Source: Paraburkholderia atlantica (GTDB lineage Bacteria; Pseudomonadota; Gammaproteobacteria; Burkholderiales; Burkholderiaceae). Taken from it: DNA of 64,000 nt. The position numbers were made by a program, and so were the translations under genes. This document shows positions 17,121-24,775 of the stretch, piece after piece. The notes below the pieces were generated by a model, which searched no databases, had not been told where the DNA came from, and saw only the letters and a list, made by a program, of their open reading frames with translations. Location: NCBI RefSeq assembly GCF_009362785.1, contig NZ_WHNQ01000032.1:18654-82653 (forward strand), written 5' to 3'. Within the stretch, counting starts at the first letter, position 1, and every line of letters starts with the position of its first letter.

Positions 17121-17383
17121 CGTTTGCCTCAAACATCGACCGCCGCTGTTCGCCACCAGCCAACAGGTGAGACGGCTCCGTTTGTCCGGGCCGAACCAGG
17201 CGCGTGTTCAGATCGGAACCTGCTAGCCAATATATTTCTTGAGAGCTCAAATTTATCCCTTTTGAATCATGAGGTTATCAATCTTGGATCACTGCTCTTG
17301 CATTCCTTGGCACGCCGCTCGCATAAGGAGTCGCGAGCGCAACAACTGGTGCTCATCCACTCAACCCGATTAGGAGATTCATC

Positions 17384-17638
17384 ATGCTGAAGATCGACAA
17401 CCTCGCCATGGACAGTAAAGAACTCGACCGCGCCGCAATGAGCGACATTCGCGGCGGCCAAGGCGTGAGCGCCCCCACCTCGATCGCCCAACAAGTTTTT
17501 GGCGATAACATCGGCAGCCCGATCATCAACGCGCCGACCAACGTCAATGCTCCCGTGAGCGTTGATCTGACGAACATCAACAAGACGGTGAACAAGTACA
17601 GCAGCAGCTACGGCTACGGGTACCCCGTGCTGTTCTAA
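17384..17638 (+). CDS. Double-glycine-leader small peptide precursor, copy A
   Basis: An 84-aa unrecognised peptide. TAGGAG precedes the ATG by seven bases. The N-terminus reads LKIDNLAMDSKELDRAAMSD then IRGGQG, which fits a double-glycine export leader: Leu at -12, Met at -7, Ile at -4 and Gly-Gly at -2/-1. Cleavage would release a 58-residue core rich in Asn, Ser, Thr, Pro and Val, ending YSSSYGYGYPVLF. It has no Cys and no membrane segment. Such leaders are normally removed by C39-peptidase ABC exporters, but none is in this window. The gene has its own terminator and a nearly identical inverted copy at 18832-19083. A secreted bacteriocin-like or signal peptide is possible but unproven. 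Confidence 0.75.
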   Translation: MLKIDNLAMDSKELDRAAMSDIRGGQGVSAPTSIAQQVFGDNIGSPIINAPTNVNAPVSVDLTNINKTVNKYSSSYGYGYPVLF

Positions 17639-17686
17639 TCTGCCTCCGGCAGCAAGAGGGAAGGGACGGGGGTTTGTTTCCTTCTC

Positions 17687-17760
17687 CTCTCTCCGAGCCA
17701 GCCTTGGTTGACGCCGAGATGGCTCAGAGAGAGGTCCGCATCTCCGGCGCGGCCTCTCTC
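17687..17760 (+). promoter_or_regulatory. Structured 3' region with competing stem-loops
   Basis: Between the copy A stop and its terminator, CTCTCTCCGAGCCA (17687-17700) can pair with TGGCTCAGAGAGAG (17720-17733; 13 of 14 positions). The same GAGAGAGG (17727-17734) can instead pair with CCTCTCTC (17753-17760). The pairings exclude each other. All three segments are kept in copy B. This could control terminator efficiency, mRNA stability or an RNA product. Confidence 0.4.
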
Positions 17761-17773
17761 CTGAGAAAGTATT

Positions 17774-17797
17774 GGCCCACTTCGGTGGGCCTCTTTT
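17774..17797 (+). terminator. Intrinsic terminator of peptide gene copy A
   Basis: GGCCCAC-ttcg-GTGGGCC followed by TCTTTTT is a seven-base-pair GC-rich stem closed by a UUCG tetraloop with a T-tract. It lies about 135 bases after the gene and is exactly repeated in copy B. Confidence 0.9.
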
Positions 17798-18071
17798 TGT
17801 CTGCCTCAAGTATCGAATTGTCTTGCCTCGCGATCGCACGCGTAAGGCGCAAGTAAATTCGGGCGATTGAGTGTGACAGTGCGAATCAGCGGAGTTAGCT
17901 GATTCCGCATGTCTTGCCCGGAATCTCATCGCGACGGTATCGTTGGCGTACGTAAACGTCCGAATCTTTGCCAACGCTCGCCGCGCCGATCGAAAGAGCG
18001 CCGGCCACCGCCGCCACCACAATTGCCGTCTTCGGGCAGGAAGGGAAGGCGCGCAAAAAAGAAATAGATGC

Positions 18072-18658
18072 CTACGAGCACCGTTGCGACGCCCACGGTC
18101 GCGAGCAGCCACGCATACAGAAGGCAGGCTGGTCGCGACGCCGATACGCCGCCACCGTCTGCGGAATGATGATGTGCGCCAGAGCTTCTTCCGCTAGCGA
18201 ATCCGGGTACTCCTTGCCTTCGGCGATCCAGTCGCGGAACGTCGACCGGAATCCATGGAACACGGTCCCATGCGGCGACATGCGTCTCGTCTCCGCATCG
18301 AGGCTAGTCTTGATGCGGTCGCGCACCCGGCGCGCGGTTCGCCTTTTTCGTCCAGATCGGCTGGAGAATCCGCACGATCATCGCTGTGTCGATGTCGCCC
18401 ATTCGAACCTCACGGGTCACGGGGTACGCGTACGTTCCGAGCGTGTTCCCCCACTGCTGGCCATGCTTGCGATTGCGCCATCGAGGTTCCTGCACGCGGA
18501 TAACCGCTTCGGCTGCCTCGCGAAATGTCACGTTGACATCGGACGAGATATCGAGCAAATGTCTGCGCTGCTGGTCACGTCGCGTGAGGATGGGACGATC
18601 CGGTTTCTGACCATATCGCGGTATCCCGCGGCCAGTTTCCGCGCCTCGCCAGGTGAAA
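18072..18658 (-). pseudogene. Broken P4-type tyrosine recombinase (integrase)
   Basis: Three minus-strand frames carry consecutive pieces of a P4-family prophage/island integrase: GEARKLAAGYRDMVRNRI, then VTFREAAEAVIRVQEPRWRN with NTLGTYAYPV and LQPIWTKK, then HGFRSTFRDWIAEG with EEALAHII and AAYRRRD. The N-terminal domain is missing and the first piece starts exactly at the inner edge of the right inverted arm (18659/18660). Most of the catalytic domain between RIKTSLD and HGFRS is deleted, including the usual Arg region, and frames shift. It is non-functional. It records an integrative element here, cut by arrival of the duplicated module. Confidence 0.8.
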
Positions 18659-18670
18659 ATTGAGGCAGAC

Positions 18671-18695
18671 AAAAAGAGGCCCACCGAAGTGGGCC
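18671..18695 (-). terminator. Intrinsic terminator of peptide gene copy B
   Basis: On the minus strand this is the same GGCCCAC-ttcg-GTGGGCC stem and T-tract as at 17774-17797. Transcription of copy A and copy B therefore converges on the integrase remnant and each stops before reaching it. Confidence 0.9.
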
Positions 18696-18831
18696 AACGC
18701 TTTCTCAGGAGAGAGGCCGCGCCGGAGAATGCGGACCTCTCTCTGAGCCATCTCGGCGTCAACCAAGGCTGGCTCGGAGAGAGGAGAAGGAAACAAACCC
18801 CCGTCCCTTCCCTCTTGCTGCCGGAAGCCGA

Positions 18832-19083
18832 TTAGTACAGCACCGGGTACCCGTAGCCGTAGCTGCTGTACTTGGTCACCGTCTTGTTGATGTTCGTCAG
18901 ATCAACGCTCACGGGAGCATTGACGTTGGTCGGCGCATTGATGATCGGGCTGCCGATGTTATCGCCAAAAACTTGTTGGGCGATCGAGGTGGGGGCGCTC
19001 ACGCCTTGGCCGCCGCGAATGTCGCTCATTGCGGCGCGGTCGAGTTCTTTGCTGTCCATGGCGAGGTTGTCGATCTTCAGCAT
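18832..19083 (-). CDS. Double-glycine-leader small peptide precursor, copy B
   Basis: An 83-aa peptide nearly identical to copy A. The leader (LDRAAMSDIRGG) and the first 66 residues are the same; the tail has Thr for Asn, one Ser fewer and a C-terminal Tyr instead of Phe (NKTVTKYSSYGYGYPVLY). All amino-acid changes fall in the last 17 residues, so the leader and most of the core are conserved. The ribosome site (AGGAG) and about 240 bases of leader DNA are also conserved, which suggests both copies are expressed. It lies 3' to 3' with copy A. Confidence 0.75.
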   Translation of the reverse strand: MLKIDNLAMDSKELDRAAMSDIRGGQGVSAPTSIAQQVFGDNIGSPIINAPTNVNAPVSVDLTNINKTVTKYSSYGYGYPVLY

Positions 19084-19609
19084 GATGAATCTCCTAATCG
19101 GGTTGAGTGGATGAGCACCAGTTGTTGCGCTCGCGACTTCTTATGCGAGCGGCGTGCCAAGGAATGCAAGAGCAGTGATCCCAGATTGATAACTACATGA
19201 TTCGAAAGGGATAAATTTGAGCTCTCAAGAAATATATTGGCTGGCAGGTTCGATCTGAACACGCGCCTGGTTCGGCCCGGACAAACGGAGCCGTCTCACC
19301 TGTTGGCTGGTGGCGAACAGCGGCGATGAAGTTCATGATGAATGGCGCAATCACGATCGGAACATGGGACGGTGCAAATATCGAGATCTGTGAGGAGAGG
19401 GCGCGGAAAACTTCTTTCTTTTCGGTTTGTCCGCTGAAGACGTGATGAGTATCAAACGCGAGGGCTATCACCCTGAAGTTCACGTCGAGGGCGATGCGGA
19501 GTTGCACGAAGCGCTGGATCTAATCTCGTCAGGATACTTCTCGCGCGGCGACAGGAACCATGGTCACAAGCCGCAGCGATCCCCCGGAGCACTCGGTGTA
19601 CCGATGTCT

Positions 19610-20017
19610 TCACCGCTCGATCATAGTGGTGTCAATGCGCGTGCCGCGCTTGATGAAGAGTGTGACGGGGGTCTTTTCGCAGATCTCCGCGAGTCGGGCC
19701 CGTTGCGTGGCGTCGAGCGGCGCATCCACGTTGACGGTGCGACGGATGTACGGGTTGCGCTCCTGGTCGGCATGCAGGGTCGTGGTCACATCGATGGCGC
19801 CGTCGGGCCAGCCCTTGCGCTGCATGTACATGCGCAGCGTCGCGGATGTGCACGCGGCGAGACCCGCGAGCACGAATTCGAAAGGGGCAGGCCCGCGATC
19901 CTGACCGCCTTCGTGCGGGCCCTCGTCGCCAGCGAGCGCATGGCGGCCGGCTTCGAGGGCCACGAGGTAGTTGGGGGCATCGGCGGCGAGCCGTGCGGAG
20001 GCGGTGGCGAGCGGCAT
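19610..20017 (-). CDS. OsmC-family peroxiredoxin-like protein
   Basis: A 135-aa OsmC/Ohr-superfamily protein. The start at 20017 is set by GAGGAG seven bases upstream; the long frame before it is not coding. The family motif FEFVLAGLAACTSATLRMYM (about residues 49-68) contains the conserved Cys, and PDGAIDVTTTLHAD follows. A second conserved Cys is in LAEICEKTPVT near residue 114. OsmC proteins reduce organic hydroperoxides with two cysteines, and both are present. It stands alone, flanked by non-coding DNA and remnants. Confidence 0.88.
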   Translation of the reverse strand: MPLATASARLAADAPNYLVALEAGRHALAGDEGPHEGGQDRGPAPFEFVLAGLAACTSATLRMYMQRKGWPDGAIDVTTTLHADQERNPYIRRTVNVDAPLDATQRARLAEICEKTPVTLFIKRGTRIDTTMIER

Positions 20018-20479
20018 GGTAACTCCTCGGAACTGGGCGCCACCGCAGCGGGGGTCGATTGCGGCGGGACGCGTTGAATTTCGCCGGCTGCGTGCAGGAC
20101 CCGGCGCTGGTGGGAACGATTGTGCCACCCTCAGCGAGGCTCGCGCTGAGTGCGGGTCATACGCTCTCAGGCGGCTTCGCGCCGTGCGTCGGCTGCCGAC
20201 GTCTGACCCACGGCGAATCGATCCTCGCGATGCTTGCCTGGTAGATGAAGCTGCGCGGCTTGCTGTCAGTGAACGCGCCACGCGAATACACGCGTAGATG
20301 ATGTCCTCCTCGTGGCGTTCCTCGGGCGCACACGGATGAGCCGCCGCCCTTGCGTTAGCTATACGGTCTTCGGTCCGCCACCGAGATGTGTCAGCAGGCT
20401 TCGCATCGGCGCGGCTAGAGTCTGCCATTGCTGAAAACACAAACAAAGCCGTCTGCGTGCCCAGCTATAGGCACCTGGC
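20018..20479. other. Region without a recognisable gene
   Basis: About 460 bases upstream of the OsmC gene and before the TauE remnant. Frames cross it on both strands, but none combines a ribosome site with recognisable protein motifs. It probably includes the OsmC promoter and decayed DNA. Confidence 0.4.
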
Positions 20480-20770
20480 GACAGCCAGTGGGATGATCGC
20501 TACACCCACCCCCTGCTGGGACTCGCCCTGATCGCCTATGCGGCCTATGCGCTGTTCTTGCCGACACTTTCGGTCCCGCAACGGCGCGAGTCCTGGCTTT
20601 CGCCCGTCATCGGCATGGTTACCGGGTTGCTGACCGGTGCCACCGGCGTCTTCACGATTCCCGCCGTGCCTTATGCGCAGTGATTGGGTCTTCAGAAAGA
20701 CGAGCTCGTGCAGGCTCTTGGCCTTTCGTTCACCGTCTCCACGGTTGCTCTCGCAAGAGGGCTCTTCACC
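20480..20770 (+). pseudogene. TauE/SafE-family sulfite exporter fragment
   Basis: The plus-strand reading gives THPLLGLALIAYAAYALFLP, then WLSPVIGMVTGLLTGATGVF and TIPAVPYAQ, then after a TGA stop at 20681-20683 LGLQKDELVQALGLSFTVST. This is the middle and C-terminal half of a TauE/SafE (DUF81) membrane permease. The 5' half is absent and the frame is interrupted, so it is a pseudogene. The LysE gene follows about 200 bases later. Confidence 0.75.
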
Positions 20771-20980
20771 CATGGTTGGGCTCGATCGTGCGGTAGAAGA
20801 TCAGTCCAAAAACCTTCCGCCGTTGCTCTCTCCTATTCCTCATCGTCCTGAGTCTCGAACTAGCGCTGCATCCGTTCTCTTGAGTCTTGCAAAATATGTG
20901 CTGGCGGCAACTCGCAAAGCTAGTGGAAAATCACGGATGAAAATTCGCCGCCTTCGATACGCGTAACTTTGGAGTTTTCG

Positions 20981-21613
20981 ATGCCCAATCTGAGCCATTT
21001 CCTTTCATTCGGTCTCGTTGCACTCGGCATGGTGCTTACACCCGGACCGAATATGGTTTATCTGATTTCACGCTCCATCTGCCAAGGTCGTCAAGCTGGA
21101 CTGATCTCCCTGGCTGGCGTCGCCCTTGGCTTCGTCTTCTACATGCTGTGTGCCGCATTGGGCATCACCGCTCTGGTTCTCGCTATACCCTACGCTTACG
21201 ATGCCCTCCGCTTTGGCGGCGCGATGTATCTGCTCTATCTTGCGTGGCAGGCAGTGAAGCCCGGCGGACGCTCACCATTTCAGGTCCGCGATCTTCCCAT
21301 GGACAGCCCTCGCAAACTGTTCCTGATGGGGTTCACCACCAATCTGCTGAACCCCAAAATCGCCGTGCTTTACCTTTCGCTACTGCCTCAGTTCATCGAT
21401 CCGTCGCACGGCAGCATATTTCATCAATCACTTGCCCTAGGCGCAATGCAGATCGCGATCAGCGTCTGCGTGAATGCAGCCATTGCGACTATGGCCGGTT
21501 CGATTGCGGGATTTCTCTCAAGCCGCCCGACGTGGATTACGCTTCAACGCTGGTTGATGGGCACAGTGCTAGCGGGTCTTGCAATCCGCATGGCCACGGA
21601 AGCCCGTCGGTAG
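20981..21613 (+). CDS. LysE/RhtB-family amino-acid exporter
   Basis: A 210-aa inner-membrane exporter with about six membrane segments. The family signature near the N-terminus is clear (GMVLTPGPNMVYLISRSICQ, about residues 16-35), as is the NPKIAVLYLSLLPQF stretch near 125-139. The ATG at 20981 is preceded by GGAG; a TTG 12 bases earlier is the alternative. These proteins export amino acids or homoserine-lactone-like compounds by proton antiport. No regulator is adjacent, so the substrate is not predicted. Confidence 0.9.
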   Translation: MPNLSHFLSFGLVALGMVLTPGPNMVYLISRSICQGRQAGLISLAGVALGFVFYMLCAALGITALVLAIPYAYDALRFGGAMYLLYLAWQAVKPGGRSPFQVRDLPMDSPRKLFLMGFTTNLLNPKIAVLYLSLLPQFIDPSHGSIFHQSLALGAMQIAISVCVNAAIATMAGSIAGFLSSRPTWITLQRWLMGTVLAGLAIRMATEARR

Positions 21614-21704
21614 TCTCTTCAATTGCATCAAAGCCACTTCACCTTTCCTGTCCCGCGCGCACGAATGGCGGGGGGAAGGTGGAGACTCGGCCTTCCCTGA
21701 ATCC

Positions 21705-21851
21705 TCATGGACGAACCTGGATGACCGTCTTCCCACGGATCCGCTCAGTCGGATTGAAAGCGGCGACGGCTTCGTCGAGGGTCGCGATCTTGCCGATGAG
21801 GACGCGCTGGCCCGCCTGAAGGCGCCCGTACTGAAACAGCCCTTGCCACGG
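21705..21851 (-). pseudogene. Internally deleted quinone-oxidoreductase-like (MDR) remnant
   Basis: The minus-strand frame reads PWQGLFQYGRLQAGQRVLIG, directly followed by KIATLDEAVAAFNPTERIRG and KTVIQVRP before the stop. The first part matches the segment before the cofactor-binding loop of zinc-independent medium-chain dehydrogenases, and the second matches their C-terminus. About 150 residues between are missing. Confidence 0.6.
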
Positions 21852-21853
21852 TT

Positions 21854-22015
21854 TTAGGACTTCCTCGACAATGAACCGTCTGCTAGCGGAGGGCGCTTCA
21901 TACTCACAAGCTCCATCACCTCATGCCGAACATCTGCGGATGAGATCGCAATGGTCAACCATTTCCCGTCGGGATATGCTCTTGCTTCATCGTAGAGCTT
22001 GACCAACTGCGGGCT
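21854..22015 (-). pseudogene. Possible DUF3788-family C-terminal fragment
   Basis: The minus-strand frame NASPQLVKLYDEARAYPDGK, WLTIAISSADVRHEVMELV and SMKRPP resembles the C-terminal signature of DUF3788 proteins (aromatic/Tyr, then DGKW, then KRxP). No N-terminal part or start was found, so it is a remnant at best. It lies directly upstream of the MDR remnant. Recognition is from memory. Confidence 0.4.
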
Positions 22016-22247
22016 CGCGTTCGGGAGGCGATGACCGTTGGCATGGCGCCATCGCCTTTGTCAACATGGTTCGGGACCCCGTGCTGGGCGTTACCCGGCC
22101 TTTTGCTCGGGGTTGCCACGGCGCCTGAACAGCACGTCCCGGCGGCGTGCCGTCGACTGTTCGAGATCATCGACCGGTATCGCTAGCCTCATCACCGCAT
22201 GAGATGTCTGCTAACGGGCCAGCCCGCAAGTGGTGGCCGGTTGCGCG

Positions 22248-22991
22248 CTACTGGGACGGAGGAAGACACTCGTGCAACGGCGGCGCACTTCCGTTGAGGC
22301 GCAGAGCAAGGAACCTGGCCGTTCCGGTCGGGGCGCCGACCTTGACCGTCGAGCCCGTCCTGGCGTTGGCGACCTGGCTTTTGCAGAAGCGGAAGTACGA
22401 ATTGTCGCAAGGATATGGGCCGGCGATCTGGAAGCCAACCGGAGAGCCCGGGGTCACGCTTATCGGACACGCGCAGATGATCTCCGCGCGGTCGAGCGGC
22501 TCGTCGAACCCCGGGAACGAGCTGCCCTTGCTGCTGGTGAAGCACATGCCGCCGTCGCATTGCGCGTAGCCGCCGTCGGACCCCGCTGGACAGTTATAGA
22601 GCGCCTGATTGCCCTGCGGCGCGACGACGGACTCTGGCACGCTGAACGTGCTCACCATGTAGCCATTGTCGACGCCGTTGGCGTTTATCGAGCAGACGTC
22701 CTCGCTGTCGACCCGAAGAGGCAAGCTGATGCTGTCCCCCTTTCTGACGTCGCATTGGCAATAGGCCACCTGGTTCAGCACCGTGCAGCTTGCGGTCGCG
22801 CAGAGTGCGTACGTCTGCCCTTTGCAGATCTTGAAGAATCCGGAGGCAGCCGCGCTGGCAGGCATCCCGGGCGGAGGGATGCTCGCGGAAGGCGCGGGCG
22901 CGACAGTCTTCCCTCCGCAGCCGGTCAGTGCGTCGAGTGCCCCGCCCAACATCAGCGCTACGAGGAGAAAGTTCACTAGCCTGTGTGCCAT
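22248..22991 (-). CDS. Cys-rich hypothetical lipoprotein
   Basis: An unrecognised 247-aa exported protein. AGGAGG precedes the ATG. A lipoprotein signal peptide ends at the lipobox LTGC (Cys25), followed by a Gly/Pro/Ala/Ser linker to about residue 48. The mature domain has about a dozen Cys in pairs and clusters (FFKICKGQTYALCATASC, YCQC, IICACP), suggesting a disulfide-stabilised periplasmic fold. Sec export and lipidation are well supported; function is unknown. It is monocistronic. Confidence 0.75.
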   Translation of the reverse strand: MAHRLVNFLLVALMLGGALDALTGCGGKTVAPAPSASIPPPGMPASAAASGFFKICKGQTYALCATASCTVLNQVAYCQCDVRKGDSISLPLRVDSEDVCSINANGVDNGYMVSTFSVPESVVAPQGNQALYNCPAGSDGGYAQCDGGMCFTSSKGSSFPGFDEPLDRAEIICACPISVTPGSPVGFQIAGPYPCDNSYFRFCKSQVANARTGSTVKVGAPTGTARFLALRLNGSAPPLHECLPPSQ

Positions 22992-23658
22992 GATTCCCTC
23001 CTGCTATCGGAAGCGGTGGTACGGACAAGTATGTCCCGATGTCCGTATCGCGTCGGACATTGTGTCGGCGCCGCACGCGCCACATCCTGAAGCAAGAATC
23101 AGAGTGGGAGCGTTGCTGCTCTTCGCGAACGACACCCGGCCAAACGCTCGACACTGGCCGCACACTTCTCGAATTCGCACCCCTGCTGGTAGAGCTGCTG
23201 GCGTCGTACCCCGAGGTGGAGATTGTGCTGATGTCATCACCAGCCACGGACAAAACAATTGCTGCCAGGATGTCGGTCGCGGATTGGGGGAGCGCGGACT
23301 TGGTTGGTTCACCGACCAGCAAGCGCTTCGAATTTGACTTCATAAGCATAAGTGATAATAATATCAACTAGGCAGACTGATTAACGTTTTGAAAGGCCCC
23401 GCCGGCACTCCACGTGCCCGATACAACGGCATTAGCTGAGTGGTCGTTCGAAGCGAATCACGCGACGTCCCGGGCGTGAATCCAGTAAGGTCCGATCAGG
23501 CATCCTATCGTCTTGCCCTCTCACTGCTCCCGAGCATTGAGCGCATGGTTCACACCGCCGAATACCATGCACCACGATGCGCGGACACCATCCCTGAGGC
23601 CGCTGCTTGCATCGAAACAACCATGTGATTGAACAGCCGAAGGGCCGAAGGTGCACCC
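22992..23658. other. Region without an intact gene; possible HAD-like remnant at 23160-23371
   Basis: About 670 bases separate the lipoprotein gene from the AI-2E permease. In one plus frame GRTLLEFAPLLVELLASYPE and VEIVLMSS resemble the middle of HAD-domain proteins of the RNA-repair-associated type (usually followed by WR), but the N-terminal catalytic Asp motif is absent and the sequence decays. The rest contains no gene that I can see. Confidence 0.35.
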
Positions 23659-24714
23659 ATGACCAACTACCATCGCCAATCCCTCATTTGGGGCGCCGTC
23701 GCCTTATCGGCCGGTATTCTTCTCTGGAGCCTGCGCGCGGTGCTGACGCCATTTCTTCTCGGGGCAATGATCGCGTACATCCTGCAGCCAGGCGTCGAAT
23801 GGCTTGCACGTCATCGCACGCCAAGAGGACTTGCCGCGCTTCTTATGATCTCTGTATTCGCGTTGGTGATCACGTCGGTCGCCTTGCTTGCATTCCTGGT
23901 CATCCAGCAGGAAGTGCCTGAATTCGCAAGACAAGGCCCGTCACTCGCGGCCAAGCTCGAGGCCATTCTCAAACCGCGGCTCGCATGGCTGGGAGTCAGC
24001 TACTCGCTTGATCTGGCGAGTGTCCGTGATTGGGTCGCGGCTCATCTGATCGCAAGCGAGCAGGGCGCAGCTCTCACCGTGTGGCGGTACCTTGGCACAA
24101 GCGGCAATGTAATGATCGCCGTCGTGGGAAATGCAGTGCTGGTGCCACTTGTACTCTTTTATCTGCTCTACGACAGGCACGAGGCTTTCGCGCGCCTGGA
24201 AAGCTTCGTGCCGCGGCGCTGGCTAGATAGGACGCGCGACTTCGTCGCAGAGATCGATCACATGATGTCGCAATATCTGCGTGGGCAACTGCTTGTCGTC
24301 GCGATACTCGCTGCGTTTTACCCCGTTGCGCTGGCGCTCGCCGGATTGTCCGTCGCGCTGCCCATCGGTCTTTTGACGGCGTTTGCCGTTTTTATCCCTT
24401 ACTTCGGATTCGCGTCGGCGCTGGCGATGGCGCTGCTGGCTGCGTTGCTGCAATTTCCCGACTGGTATGGCCTCGGTGCGGTGATTGTCGTGTATGGCGT
24501 TGGGCAGATTCTCGAAAGCGCTATTCTTACGCCCCGGTTCGTCGGTGAGCGTATCGGTTTGCATCCGCTGGCGGTCATTTTCTCGTTATTGGCTTTCGGG
24601 AAACTATTCGGTTTCTTCGGTGTTCTGCTTGCGCTGCCCGCCAGCGCCGTCTTCGCCTTGGCCTTGCGAGAACTGCGTCGCCGTTATCTGACAAGTACGT
24701 TTTACCAGGCGTGA
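23659..24714 (+). CDS. AI-2E (PerM/TqsA) family transporter
   Basis: A 351-aa inner-membrane protein with seven to eight predicted membrane segments. Hydrophobic helices occur at about 8-30 and 33-50, and a cluster is at the C-terminal half with the family stretch GLLTAFAVFIPYFGFASALA. The family includes the E. coli autoinducer-2 exporter TqsA, but most members have other or unknown substrates. The start at 23659 follows GAAGGTG; ten further codons upstream are possible. It has no clear operon partner. Confidence 0.88.
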   Translation: MTNYHRQSLIWGAVALSAGILLWSLRAVLTPFLLGAMIAYILQPGVEWLARHRTPRGLAALLMISVFALVITSVALLAFLVIQQEVPEFARQGPSLAAKLEAILKPRLAWLGVSYSLDLASVRDWVAAHLIASEQGAALTVWRYLGTSGNVMIAVVGNAVLVPLVLFYLLYDRHEAFARLESFVPRRWLDRTRDFVAEIDHMMSQYLRGQLLVVAILAAFYPVALALAGLSVALPIGLLTAFAVFIPYFGFASALAMALLAALLQFPDWYGLGAVIVVYGVGQILESAILTPRFVGERIGLHPLAVIFSLLAFGKLFGFFGVLLALPASAVFALALRELRRRYLTSTFYQA

Positions 24715-24775
24715 TCGGCTAGAGACCAGGTCCCGCTGTGCGGCGCGCTACGGGAAGACAACCGCCGCCACAGCA

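Larger units (their letters stand above)
17141..17809 (+). repeat. Left arm of a ~0.67 kb inverted duplication
   Basis: 669 bases starting CGCCGCTGTTCGCCACC and ending GTCTGCCTCAA recur in inverse orientation at 18660-19325. Reading the two arms side by side I count about 15 differences, including one 3-base and two 1-base indels (about 98% identity). The arm holds 243 bases of leader, the 84-aa gene, a structured 3' region and a terminator. Identity ends sharply at both edges. Confidence 0.93.
18660..19325 (-). repeat. Right arm of the ~0.67 kb inverted duplication
   Basis: 666 bases matching 17141-17809 in inverse orientation. The two arms and 850 bases of spacer make a 2.2 kb palindrome-like island (17141-19325). 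No transposase gene and no obvious target-site duplication were found at the outer edges. Confidence 0.93.

Noticed and set aside
17141..19325. Composite transposon or insertion sequence
   Set aside because: The arms carry no transposase and no target duplication was found; only a broken integrase lies between them.
22783..23337. Plus-strand 184-codon frame over the lipoprotein 5' end
   Set aside because: Its first half is antisense to the lipoprotein gene, and the rest shows only a weak HAD-like stretch in another frame.
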